This document shows positions 10,119 through 17,079 of a stretch of 64,000 nt of DNA, in pieces (within the stretch, counting starts at the first letter, position 1; each line of letters starts with the position of its first letter). The stretch covers positions 7,280 to 71,279 of the forward strand of contig JBHENN010000097.1 in NCBI GenBank assembly GCA_046262015.1, in the 5' to 3' direction. The notes beneath the pieces were generated by a model that was not told where the DNA came from, ran no database searches, and saw only the letters and a list, made by a program, of their open reading frames with translations. The DNA comes from JBHENN01 sp046262015 (GTDB lineage: Bacteria > Actinomycetota > CADDZG01 > WHSQ01). The position numbers and the translations under genes were made by a program.

Positions 10119-10127
10119 TTATCCACA
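10119..10127 (+). promoter_or_regulatory. DnaA-box match TTATCCACA
   Basis: Exact match to the consensus DnaA box, in the AT-rich island 10113-10183. Only this copy was seen in the gap, which is too few for an origin. Another isolated copy on the other strand lies at 27684-27692. Confidence 0.35.
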
Positions 10128-10132
10128 TGTCA

Positions 10133-10174
10133 CCAAGTTGTCACCTCGATATAGGCGCTTAGCTGCTTGTCTAC
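10133..10174. repeat. Motif island: CAAGTTGTCA, CTCGATATAG, CTTGTCTAC
   Basis: Contains CAAGTTGTCA (10133-10142), CGATATAGG (10147-10155) and CTTGTCTAC (10166-10174), all related to the parA upstream site or to the TATCGATAT-type elements found elsewhere in the gap. Confidence 0.45.
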
Positions 10175-10222
10175 TCCTAACGATCGGCCTGGGTAGGGGC
10201 CCAGAACCGGCCTTCGCCTAGG

Positions 10223-10260
10223 GTGACTTAGTTATGTATCGACATGTCTACATCGACATG
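10223..10260. repeat. Motif island: GTGACTTA and CATGTC/GACATG dyad
   Basis: GTGACTTA at 10223-10230 recurs exactly at 11541-11548. CATGTC (10243-10248) and GACATG (10255-10260) are an inverted repeat around TACATC. ATCGACATG occurs as a direct repeat at 10238 and 10252. Confidence 0.5.
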
Positions 10261-10489
10261 CCGGGGGGTCCCGAACGGCTCTGCGGCCGAGGCGGCCCCG
10301 CGCGACCACCCCTCGTGGCCGCCAGGGGCCGAGGGTCTTCAGGTGGGGTCGCCCGCGCCCTCCGGGGGCGATTCCCCGGGGCGACCTCCCCGATCGGGGA
10401 CAGGGGGCCGGACCTTGCCCAGTGGCGGGCGGGTGTTCCCAGCGCACCGGTGACTGGGTGTCCCAGGCCCGCCTGGAGCGAAGAATAGA

Positions 10490-10509
10490 GCTTTAGGTAA
10501 GGGTTAGTC
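10490..10509. repeat. TTAG box, copy B
   Basis: CTTTAGGTAAGGGTTAGTC (10491-10509) lies in the 620-bp register with copies A and C. AT-rich against a GC-rich surrounding. Confidence 0.45.
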
Positions 10510-10737
10510 TCGGCCGCCACAGCCTCTCGGGCGAGGAGCTCCCAGGCGCAGAGCTCCCAGGTCAGCACCGCGCAGATCGCTCGAGGCGCGAGCCCCGGCG
10601 CGGATCTCCGCGGGCGGATCGGCCCGTGGGGGGTGCCAGACCGGCAGGCGACAGGCGTAGGCCGACAGGGAGCGTCCCTGCGGCGGCCGGGGAAGTGTGG
10701 GGCGGCCCGCCCCCTCAGTCCGGGCGCGCGGGGCTTC

Positions 10738-10780
10738 TCTACAAGTTCACTCAAACATATATCACTTTGTCGATATGTAG
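10738..10780. repeat. Motif island: TCTACAAGT and TTTGTCGATATGTAG
   Basis: TCTACAAGT (10738-10746) and TTTGTCGATATGTAG (10766-10780) are opposed half-sites about 20 bp apart, separated by an AT-rich stretch centred on CATATATCA. Both halves match the parA upstream site. Confidence 0.5.
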
Positions 10781-10820
10781 GCTGTGCCACCTAGGCGGGC
10801 TCCCCCAGGGCAGCCCCCAC

Positions 10821-10862
10821 AGACTTATCTGTTACTCTATAGGTAGACAAGTTGATATATCG
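10821..10862. repeat. Motif island: GTAGACAAGT and TTGATATATC
   Basis: GTAGACAAGT (10843-10852) runs into TTGATATATCG (10851-10861). The same pair in the other order (CTCGATATGATG, then TATGTAGACAAGG) lies just upstream of aroA at 17048-17073. AGACTTATCTG at 10821-10831 resembles the ACTTATCG element at 11544 and 25358. Confidence 0.5.
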
Positions 10863-11109
10863 CCCGAAGCCGGGATCGTCCCACCCCTGCCAGTTGACCG
10901 GGTTCCACCCCAGCGCCCCCCCTGCGGGGAGCTGCAACCGGCGGCCTGAGGGCCTAAGGCGCAGGCCACTCACTGTCGTGGCGCTTCTCGCCGACGATGT
11001 GCCGGCCGGATCTCTCGAGCCGGTTCAGTTCCGGCCCCGGTGTGGGGGCCCCGGGGGAGCGTGGCCCTCTACCCGAGGGACGGCGCCGCCGCGCCGAACC
11101 CAGCCTCAC

Positions 11110-11129
11110 CCTTAAGTAGAGAGTTAGCT
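11110..11129. repeat. TTAG box, copy C
   Basis: CCTTAAGTAGAGAGTTAGCT, the most diverged of the three boxes, starting 620 bp after copy B. Confidence 0.35.
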
Positions 11130-11435
11130 CGGGAGGACTGGGATCCGAGGTGGCGAGGGCCGCACGGGGCGGGCCGGTCCGCACCGCCGGTCGAGGCGAC
11201 GCGTCGCTGCGTGGACGCTCCCCGTCGGGTGGGCCCCTCGGTGGCGGCCCCCTCGGGTCCGGCGCGGAACTATGACGAGCAGCCAGCAGGACTGAAGGAG
11301 CCCTAGCCCCGACTCCTGCCGGCGGATCCGGGCACCCAACCCGGGGATCGGCGGACGGTTCGGGGTTAAGGCCCCTACCCCGCAGGCACCCCGCCGACAG
11401 GAGCCTGCGGCTGGTCGGGTCGCGGAGGTTCGCGG

Positions 11436-11479
11436 ATAGACTGTCTATGGATCTAGCGGCAAGACACCTTGTCGACAAA
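11436..11479. repeat. Motif island: ATAGAC/GTCTAT dyad and palindrome TTGTCGACAA
   Basis: ATAGAC-T-GTCTAT (11436-11448) is a perfect inverted repeat. TTGTCGACAA (11469-11478) is a perfect 10-bp palindrome, identical to the one at 23654 and inside the 12-bp palindrome at 25342. GTACTTGTAC follows directly (11481-11490). Confidence 0.6.
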
Positions 11480-11540
11480 TGTACTTGTACGCACGCGGCA
11501 AAGGCCCTGGCCGGCGCCCCGAGAAACCCTCGGATCGCGG

Positions 11541-11563
11541 GTGACTTATCGATATATCAATAA
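11541..11563. repeat. Motif island: GTGACTTATCGATATATC at the 3' end of the M50 gene
   Basis: GTGACTTA (11541-11548) plus TATCGATATATC. It overlaps the TGA of the reverse-strand M50 protease gene (11557-11559). Last island of the gap. Confidence 0.45.
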
Positions 11564-12249
11564 CCCGCCAGCCCGAGGACGCCGTCCTGCACCGCCCGGA
11601 TCAGCGGGAACAGCACCGTGAAGCCTCCGAGGAACAGCAGCGCCAGCAAGATGAGGAAACCGTAGCGATCCAGGAAGAACACCACGTTCTGCTTGCTCGG
11701 CGGAAGGAAGATCGTGAGCAGCCGAGAGCCGTCCAGCGGGGGCAGCGGGATGAGGTTGAAGACCGCGAGGAGCACGTTGATGGCGAGGAAATGGGCGAGG
11801 AACTGCGCCGCCACGGGCAGCTCGAGGAGAAGGATCGGCCCCCCCTCGGGGCACGCGGGGGATCCCGCGGCGCGGCACAGCGGGACGAACAGGAAGGCCG
11901 CGACGACCGCGAGCAGGAGGTTCATCAGGGGTCCGGCCAGGGCCACGATGGCGGCGCCGAAGCGCTTGGACGACAGCGCCTGGGGCCGGAACTCCACGGG
12001 CTTGGCCCAGCCGAACCCGACGAGCAGGATGCTGAGGGTGCCGAGGGGGTCGAGGTGCTTCGCCGGATTGAGCGTGAGGCGTCCCATCGCACGGGGGAGG
12101 CGATCGCCCTGGAGGTCGGCGGCAAGGGCGTGGGCGTACTCGTGCAGGGACAGCGCGCCGATGAGCGAGGCCGCCAGGAGGACGAAGACGAGGGGCTCTT
12201 CGCGCAGCAGCGTAAGGAGGCCTCCACCCACGGCCGGTATTGTAGCCAC
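11557..12249 (-). CDS. Site-2-protease-like M50 zinc metallopeptidase
   Basis: Multi-pass intramembrane metalloprotease of about 230 residues. The zinc motif HEYAH lies in SLHEYAHALAADLQGD, and the third-ligand region is in NLIPLPPLDGSRLL. About five to six hydrophobic helices. This short form, without a PDZ domain, is the class often annotated simply as site-2 protease family; substrates are unknown. The start is uncertain: GTG 12249 and GTG 12231 both give sensible proteins, and longer frames run into trpS. It is divergent from trpS with about 55 bp between them, so the promoters must overlap. Confidence 0.85.
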   Translation of the reverse strand: MATIPAVGGGLLTLLREEPLVFVLLAASLIGALSLHEYAHALAADLQGDRLPRAMGRLTLNPAKHLDPLGTLSILLVGFGWAKPVEFRPQALSSKRFGAAIVALAGPLMNLLLAVVAAFLFVPLCRAAGSPACPEGGPILLLELPVAAQFLAHFLAINVLLAVFNLIPLPPLDGSRLLTIFLPPSKQNVVFFLDRYGFLILLALLFLGGFTVLFPLIRAVQDGVLGLAGY

Positions 12250-12304
12250 GGCGTCACGTACCGGGGTGGGGCGGGCGAAGCGACGAACCGTGGAAAGGGT
12301 CGAG

Positions 12305-13354
12305 TTGGACTTGAAGGATGGAGCCGGGCCGCAGCGGGTCTTCAGCGGGATCAAGCCGACGGGCCAAGCGCACCTCGGCAACTACCTGGGCGCGATCCGC
12401 CACTGGGTGGCCCATCAGGAGGAGCACGAGTCGTTCTTCTGCATCGTCGACCTCCACGGGATGACGTTGCCGTGGGATCCCGCCGAGCTGCGGGAGCAGA
12501 CGCTCGGCAAGGGGGCCGAGCTCCTCGCCTGCGGGATCGACCCGGAGCGCTCGGTCGTGTTCATCCAGTCACACGTCGCGGCGCATACCGAGCTCGCCTG
12601 GGTGCTGACCTGTCTGTCCCGGATGGGGGAGCTGCGCCGGATGGTGCAGTTCAAGGAGAAGTCTAAAGGTGAGGTCGAGACCGTGGGGGTGGGGTTGTTC
12701 GCCTATCCGGTGCTCCAGGCGGCCGACGTCCTCCTCTACCAGGCCCACGGGGTCCCCGTCGGCGAGGACCAGCGCCAGCACGTCGAGCTGATGCGTACGC
12801 TCGCGACCCGCTTCAACCGGCGCTTCGGCCCCACGTTCGTCGTCCCCGAGGCCCGTGTCCCCCCGGAGGGTGCCCGGATCATGGCCCTCGACGATCCCGC
12901 TCAGAAGATGAGCAAGTCGGACGAGCGTCCCAAGGCGGCGATCCTGCTGGTCGATTCCGCCGACGCGATCGCGGCCAAGGTGCGTGCGGCGGTGACCGAC
13001 TCGGGCACCGAGGTGCGGGCGGGGGCCGACAAGCCCGCTCTCACGAACCTGCTCACGATGTTCTCGCTTGTCGCAGAGGTCGCTCCCGGAGAGCTCGAGG
13101 GTCGCTACCGGGACCGTGGCTACGGCGACCTCAAGAGGGACCTCACGGCGGCGCTGGTGGAAGGTCTCCGGCCGATCCGCGAGCGCTACGAGGAGCTGAT
13201 GGGCGATCCCGGTGAGCTCCGCCGGCTGCTGGCCCAGGGAGCCCTGCGAGCCGCCGAGGTCGCCGACGCCACGATGGCCGTGGTGCGCGACCGCGTCGGA
13301 CTCTCCGGCCGTGCGGTCGAGGAAAGCCGCTGGAGCGGAGCGGTGCGCGGCTAG
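12305..13354 (+). CDS. trpS: Tryptophan--tRNA ligase
   Basis: Class I aminoacyl-tRNA synthetase charging tRNA-Trp. About 349 residues. RVFSGIKPTGQAHLGNYLGA contains the HIGH-type signature (HLGN), and AQKMSKSDE the KMSKS loop. There is no ATG in frame: TTG 12305 has AAAGGG at 12294-12299 at good spacing and gives a normal N-terminus, while GTG 12290 is the alternative. It sits upstream of scpA on the same strand. Nothing suggests attenuation or a T-box. Confidence 0.94.
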   Translation: MDLKDGAGPQRVFSGIKPTGQAHLGNYLGAIRHWVAHQEEHESFFCIVDLHGMTLPWDPAELREQTLGKGAELLACGIDPERSVVFIQSHVAAHTELAWVLTCLSRMGELRRMVQFKEKSKGEVETVGVGLFAYPVLQAADVLLYQAHGVPVGEDQRQHVELMRTLATRFNRRFGPTFVVPEARVPPEGARIMALDDPAQKMSKSDERPKAAILLVDSADAIAAKVRAAVTDSGTEVRAGADKPALTNLLTMFSLVAEVAPGELEGRYRDRGYGDLKRDLTAALVEGLRPIRERYEELMGDPGELRRLLAQGALRAAEVADATMAVVRDRVGLSGRAVEESRWSGAVRG

Positions 13355-13400
13355 GCTGAGGGCGCCCGGTTGGCCGCGCCCCGGGGCGTAGGGGCGTGGA

Positions 13401-13414
13401 TGTCGACAAGTCGA
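13401..13414. promoter_or_regulatory. TGTCGACAAGTCGA site upstream of scpA
   Basis: Contains the 8-bp palindrome TGTCGACA. It lies 12 nt before the preferred GTG start of scpA (13427) and overlaps an alternative ATG (13400). Confidence 0.5.
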
Positions 13415-13426
13415 TTTGGAGACGAA

Positions 13427-14212
13427 GTGACCTACGAGGTGAAGCTCGACGCCTTCCACGGGCCGATCGACCTGCTGCTCCACCTCATCACGCGCCAGCG
13501 CGTCGACATCTACGACATCTCACTCGCCACGATCACCGAGGAGTACCTCGCCGCGGCGGCAGAGATCGACGGGCTCGACCTGGAGCGGGCCACCGGCTTC
13601 CTGGTCGTCGCCGCGACCCTGCTGGAGCTCAAGTCGGCCCGGCTCCTCCCGGCCCCCGAGCGGGACGGGGGGGACGGCCACCTGCTCGAGGAGCGTGACC
13701 GCCTCCTGGCCCGCCTGGTGGAGTGCTCGACCTACCGTGAGGCCGGGGGATGGATCGCCGCCGCCCTCCGGGCGAGCGAGGACGTGCACGGGCGGAGCGT
13801 CTCGATGGAGCCGCCCTATCTCGATCTCGTCCCGGATCTCCTTGCCCGGACGACGGCCGCCGACCTCGCTCGAGCCGCCGCCCGCCTCCTGGTGCCTCGT
13901 CCCGAGCCGACGCTCGACATGACGCACGTCGCCCCGATCGTGGCATCGGTTCGGGACGCCATCGTCGAGCTCGCCCAGCGCCTCCGGGGCGGCGAGGCCA
14001 CGTCGTTCGAAGACCTGTGCGGCACCTCCGAGCGGATCGAGGTGGTGGTCCGGTTCCTGGCCCTCCTGGAGCTGTTCAAGGCAGGGGCGGTGGACCTCGA
14101 CCAGCGGGAGCGGTTCGGCGCGATCGCGGTGTCGTGGACCGGCGAGGTCGACGCCCAGGAGGTCGCGCTCGAGGCCGAGGAGTACGCCGCGCTGCGAAAG
14201 GGAGCGGCGTGA
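13427..14212 (+). CDS. scpA: Segregation and condensation protein A
   Basis: Kleisin subunit that bridges the SMC heads in the SMC-ScpAB condensin. 261 residues from GTG 13427, chosen because it has GGAG at 13418-13421 and gives the family N-terminus TYEVKLDAFHGPIDLLLHLI; ATG 13400 would add nine residues. The N-terminal SMC-neck-binding helices (QRVDIYDISLATITEEYL, ATGFLVVAATLLELKSA) and the C-terminal winged-helix region (VVVRFLALLELFKAGAVDL) are recognisable. It ends in a GTGA overlap with scpB. The palindromic site before it ties scpA to the same motif set as parA. Confidence 0.93.
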   Translation: MTYEVKLDAFHGPIDLLLHLITRQRVDIYDISLATITEEYLAAAAEIDGLDLERATGFLVVAATLLELKSARLLPAPERDGGDGHLLEERDRLLARLVECSTYREAGGWIAAALRASEDVHGRSVSMEPPYLDLVPDLLARTTAADLARAAARLLVPRPEPTLDMTHVAPIVASVRDAIVELAQRLRGGEATSFEDLCGTSERIEVVVRFLALLELFKAGAVDLDQRERFGAIAVSWTGEVDAQEVALEAEEYAALRKGAA

Positions 14213-14772
14213 CCGCGACCGACCGCAAAGTCATCGAGGCGATCCTGCTTCTCGCCGACGAGCCCGTGCCCGCGTCGCTGATCGGCGAGGTCCTCGAGCG
14301 CCCCCGGGCCGAGGTCGAGGCCGCCCTGGAGAGCCTGCGCGATTCCTACGAGGCGGACGACCGAGGCTTCCAGCTCCGGCGCGCCGCGGGGGGGTGGCGC
14401 CTCTACACGAGCCCGGACTGCGCCCCCTGGCTCGAGCGCTTCGTGACCCGCCACAGCCACAGCCGGCTCACCGGCGCCGCCCTGGAGGTTCTCGCGATCG
14501 TCGCCTACCGCCAGCCGATCTCACGCGCCCAGATCGCCGAGATCCGCGGCGTCGACTCCGACGGGGTCGTGAAGACCCTGGCGCAGAGAGGGCTCCTGGC
14601 GCCCGTCGGGCGGGACGCGGGACCCGGCTTGCCGGTCCTGTTCGCGGTGACCGACGACCTCCTCGAGCGCCTGGGGCTCGATTCCCTCGCCGAGCTGCCC
14701 CCGCTGGCATCGTTCATGCCCGACGCCGAGGCGGTCGAGGACATGGAGGCGAAGCTATCGCCGAACGCCTGA
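14209..14772 (+). CDS. scpB: Segregation and condensation protein B
   Basis: Winged-helix partner of ScpA; the ScpB dimer binds the ScpA linker in SMC-ScpAB. 187 residues, normal length. The first winged helix includes VIEAILLLADEPVPASLIGEVL and the second SRLTGAALEVLAIVAYRQPI with GVDSDGVVKTL. GTG 14209 overlaps the scpA TGA. The C-terminal 20 residues are acidic and Pro-rich. Confidence 0.93.
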   Translation: MTATDRKVIEAILLLADEPVPASLIGEVLERPRAEVEAALESLRDSYEADDRGFQLRRAAGGWRLYTSPDCAPWLERFVTRHSHSRLTGAALEVLAIVAYRQPISRAQIAEIRGVDSDGVVKTLAQRGLLAPVGRDAGPGLPVLFAVTDDLLERLGLDSLAELPPLASFMPDAEAVEDMEAKLSPNA

Positions 14773-15554
14773 CGGGCTCGACCGAGCCCCGGGGCGAGCG
14801 TCTCCAGAAGGTCCTGGCCCAGGCCGGGGTCGGGTCCCGTCGTCACGTCGAGGAGATGATCGAGCGGGGCCGGGTACGGGTGAACGGGCGGCGCGCCGAG
14901 CTCGGCCGCAGGATCGACCCGGACAACGATGAAGTGGAGGTCGATGGTTCGCGCGTGCCGCTGCGGGCGGACCTGGTGTACTACCTGCTCAACAAGCCGG
15001 TCGGGGTGGTCACGACCGCGGACGACCCCGAGGGCCGAGAGACCGTCCTCGACCTGATGGACGCTCCTACCCGGGTGTGGCCGGTGGGCCGGCTCGACAT
15101 CGAGACCGAAGGGGCCCTGGTGGTCACCAACGACGGCGACCTCACGCTGCGCCTCACCCATCCCCGCTATCACGTGCCCAAGACCTACCTCGTGGAGGTC
15201 CGCGGTGGCCTCCCGGCCCGGTCCGTCAAGCTGCTGGCGCGGGGGATCGAGCTCGACGACGGCGTCACCGCGCCGGCCGAGGTGGCGGTCGTGGACCGCC
15301 GCCCCCGATCCACGCTGGTGCGGATCACCCTGCACGAGGGCCGCTATCGCCAGGTGCGGAGGATGTTCGAGGCGCTGGACCACCCGGTCGTCCGTCTCGT
15401 CCGTACCGGCATCGGCCCCCTTATGCTGGGGCGCTTGAAGCCGGGGACGGTCAGGCGGCTGACGGCCGACGAGGTGCGGGCCCTGTACCGCGCCGCCGGG
15501 GCGGGAACGGCCACTCGGGAGACAAGAGGATATGTCGACAAGGAAACAAGATGA
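14757..15554 (+). CDS. rluB: 23S rRNA pseudouridine synthase RluB-like, non-canonical start
   Basis: Pseudouridylates 23S rRNA. It has an N-terminal S4 domain (ERLQKVLAQAGVGSRRHVEEM) and a catalytic domain with the active-site Asp in GRLDIETEGALVVTNDGD. About 265 residues. No ATG, GTG or TTG occurs in frame anywhere near the S4 domain. Two non-canonical starts fit: ATC 14757, with GGAGG at 14745-14749 seven bases upstream, or CTG 14769, whose last bases overlap the scpB stop (CTGA). The C-terminus overlaps aroH by 23 nt and encodes GYVDKETR across the TGTCGACAAG site. Function is sure; the start is not. Confidence 0.88.
   Translation: MAERLTGSTEPRGERLQKVLAQAGVGSRRHVEEMIERGRVRVNGRRAELGRRIDPDNDEVEVDGSRVPLRADLVYYLLNKPVGVVTTADDPEGRETVLDLMDAPTRVWPVGRLDIETEGALVVTNDGDLTLRLTHPRYHVPKTYLVEVRGGLPARSVKLLARGIELDDGVTAPAEVAVVDRRPRSTLVRITLHEGRYRQVRRMFEALDHPVVRLVRTGIGPLMLGRLKPGTVRRLTADEVRALYRAAGAGTATRETRGYVDKETR
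15531..15543. promoter_or_regulatory. TATGTCGACAAGG site at the aroH start
   Basis: The palindrome TGTCGACA (15533-15540) overlaps the ATG of aroH (15532) and the last codons of rluB. Confidence 0.5.
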
Positions 15555-15924
15555 CCCGCCGTCCCGCGTGCGCGCCGTGCGGGGGGCAACGGTCGTGCCC
15601 GCCGACGACCCCGGGGCGATCGTGGCGGCGACCGCGGAGCTGCTGCGGGCGATGCTGGCCCGCAACGACCTCGCGGTCGACGACCTCGTCAGCGTCATCT
15701 TCACCAGCACCGAGGACCTGACCGCCGAGTTCCCCGCCAGCGCGGCTCGAACGCTCGGGATCGCCGACATCCCTCTCCTGTGCGCCCGGGAGATCCCCGT
15801 CCCCGGGGCGCTCGCCCGGTGCGTGCGCGTCCTGCTGCACTGCTACACCGCCAAGGAGCGCGGCGCGCTCCGCCACGTCTACGTCGGCGAGGCCCAGCGC
15901 CTGCGCGACGACCTCCCGCAGTGA
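15532..15924 (+). CDS. aroH: Chorismate mutase, AroH type
   Basis: Chorismate to prephenate, the first step toward Phe and Tyr. 130 residues of the trimeric AroH fold. Recognised by VRAVRGATVV at the N-terminus, the active-site segment IFTSTEDLTAEFPA and CAREIPVPGALARCVRVLLH. ATG 15532 lies in the palindromic site; GTG 15568, which would begin exactly at the family's usual N-terminus, is an alternative but has no ribosome site. It is followed after 25 nt by tyrA, making a tyrosine-branch pair. Confidence 0.92.
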   Translation: MSTRKQDDPPSRVRAVRGATVVPADDPGAIVAATAELLRAMLARNDLAVDDLVSVIFTSTEDLTAEFPASAARTLGIADIPLLCAREIPVPGALARCVRVLLHCYTAKERGALRHVYVGEAQRLRDDLPQ

Positions 15925-15949
15925 GTCTTGACCTCAGCTCGAGCCTTAG

Positions 15950-17032
15950 ATGAGCCGCGTGGCGATCCTGGGCACGGGCCTCATAGGAGGGTCCATCGGG
16001 TTCGACCTCGTCGCGCGGGGCCGCGAGGTCGTGGGCTTCGACCGGGACCCGACCGCGGTCCGGCGGGCGGTGGACCGCGGCGCGGTCACCACGGCGGCGG
16101 ACGGCCCGGCAGACGCGGTCGAGGGCGCCGCCCTCGTGATCGCCGCGGTGCCGCCCCACGACTTCGGGTCGGTGGCCCGGGGCCTCGCCGCCCACCTGGC
16201 CCCGGACGCGGTCGTGACCGACGTCGGCAGCGCCAAGTTCGACGTGGTCCGGGCCGGGGAGGCGGCCTTGGGGGCGCGCTTCGTCGGCGGCCATCCCATG
16301 GCCGGCTCGGAACGGCACGGCATCGACGGCGCTCGTCCGGGCTTGTTCGAGGACGCGTGGTGGATCCTGACCCCCACGGCCACCACCTCCCCCGGCGCCT
16401 ATCAGCAGGTCGCCGAGCTGGCCGCCAGCCTGGGCGCCCGGCCCGTGGCGCTCGACGCAGCCGAGCACGACAGCCTCGTGGCCCGGGTCAGCCATCTCCC
16501 TCAGGTCGTCGCGAGCGCCTTGGTAGACCTGGCCGTCGGGGACATCCCCGATGACCCGCGCCTGCGGTTCGCCGGCGGAGGGTTCCGCGACACCACCCGC
16601 ATCGCGGCCAGCGATCCCGACCTCTGGGTGTCCATCGCACGCGCCAACCGCGCCGCGATCGGGCGCTCCATCGCAGCCCTCCAGGAACGACTCGGCGACG
16701 TCGCGGGATGGCTTGCCTCCGCCGACTGGGAGGCGCTTCGAACGTTCTTCGAACGGGCGCGCGGCGCGCGCGTGGAGCTCTTCGACAAGCCCGTCTACGG
16801 GGGTGCTCCGGTGACCCTGCAGATGCTGATCCCGGACCGCCCGGGGGTGCTGGCGGAGGTCACCACCGCGGCGGGCCAGCTGGGCGCCAACATCGAGGAC
16901 CTCCGGATCATGCATTCGGCCGAGGGGGGACGGGGGACCCTCGAGCTCGTCGTGCCCGAAGGCCCCCACCTGGCCCGGCTCGTCGCCGTCCTCGAGGACC
17001 TCGGCTACGACGTCGACTCGTCATCGTCCTAA
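15950..17032 (+). CDS. tyrA: Prephenate dehydrogenase with C-terminal ACT domain
   Basis: NAD(P)-dependent oxidative decarboxylation of prephenate to 4-hydroxyphenylpyruvate. 360 residues. The Rossmann motif is VAILGTGLIGGSIGF; the substrate domain includes GGHPMAGSERHGIDGA with the catalytic His. An ACT domain (QMLIPDRPGVLAEVTTAAGQ, about residues 285-355) suggests feedback by an aromatic amino acid. Arogenate dehydrogenase activity cannot be excluded. ATG 15950 has only a weak ribosome site. Confidence 0.93.
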   Translation: MSRVAILGTGLIGGSIGFDLVARGREVVGFDRDPTAVRRAVDRGAVTTAADGPADAVEGAALVIAAVPPHDFGSVARGLAAHLAPDAVVTDVGSAKFDVVRAGEAALGARFVGGHPMAGSERHGIDGARPGLFEDAWWILTPTATTSPGAYQQVAELAASLGARPVALDAAEHDSLVARVSHLPQVVASALVDLAVGDIPDDPRLRFAGGGFRDTTRIAASDPDLWVSIARANRAAIGRSIAALQERLGDVAGWLASADWEALRTFFERARGARVELFDKPVYGGAPVTLQMLIPDRPGVLAEVTTAAGQLGANIEDLRIMHSAEGGRGTLELVVPEGPHLARLVAVLEDLGYDVDSSSS

Positions 17033-17047
17033 GGGGGAGAGAGACAA

Positions 17048-17073
17048 CTCGATATGATGATATGTAGACAAGG
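17048..17073. promoter_or_regulatory. Motif island upstream of aroA
   Basis: CTCGATATGATG followed by TATGTAGACAAGG, in the 47-nt tyrA-aroA gap. The GACAAGGGG end runs into the aroA ribosome site, so a bound protein could block both transcription start and translation signals. Same pair of elements as at 10838-10861. Confidence 0.5.
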
Positions 17074-17079
17074 GGACCG

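Larger units (their letters stand above)
9839..11556. other. 1.7-kb intergenic region with AT-rich motif islands and about 620-bp periodicity
   Basis: No open frame here has the codon bias or family motifs of a real gene. The background is GC-rich, interrupted by nine short AT-rich islands (about 9849-9880, 10113-10183, 10222-10260, 10480-10510, 10735-10782, 10820-10862, 11109-11130, 11435-11490, 11540-11563). Three related boxes (ending GGTTAGTC, GGTTAGTC, AGTTAGCT) start at 9871, 10502 and 11122, 631 and 620 bp apart, and each is followed by a pair of islands with TTGTC/ACAAG or TATCGATAT motifs. A GAGCTCCCAGG direct repeat is at 10536 and 10551. Best reading: a protein-binding array belonging to the ParA/RHH pair. 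Alternatives are an accessory replication site or a set of small RNA promoters. Confidence 0.6.

Noticed and set aside
10113..10183. Replication origin
   Set aside because: Only one DnaA box; no dnaA, dnaN, gyrB or recF nearby, and the region is the conserved pyrG-scpAB locus, not oriC.
10536..10561. GAGCTCCCAGG direct repeat as a mobile-element footprint
   Set aside because: Only two short copies 15 bp apart with no element between them; more likely local duplication.
10248..10790. Reverse-strand 180-codon frame and several forward frames in the 9.8-11.5 kb gap
   Set aside because: No ribosome site, no codon-position GC bias and no motif; they cross the AT-rich islands, which introduce rare codons.
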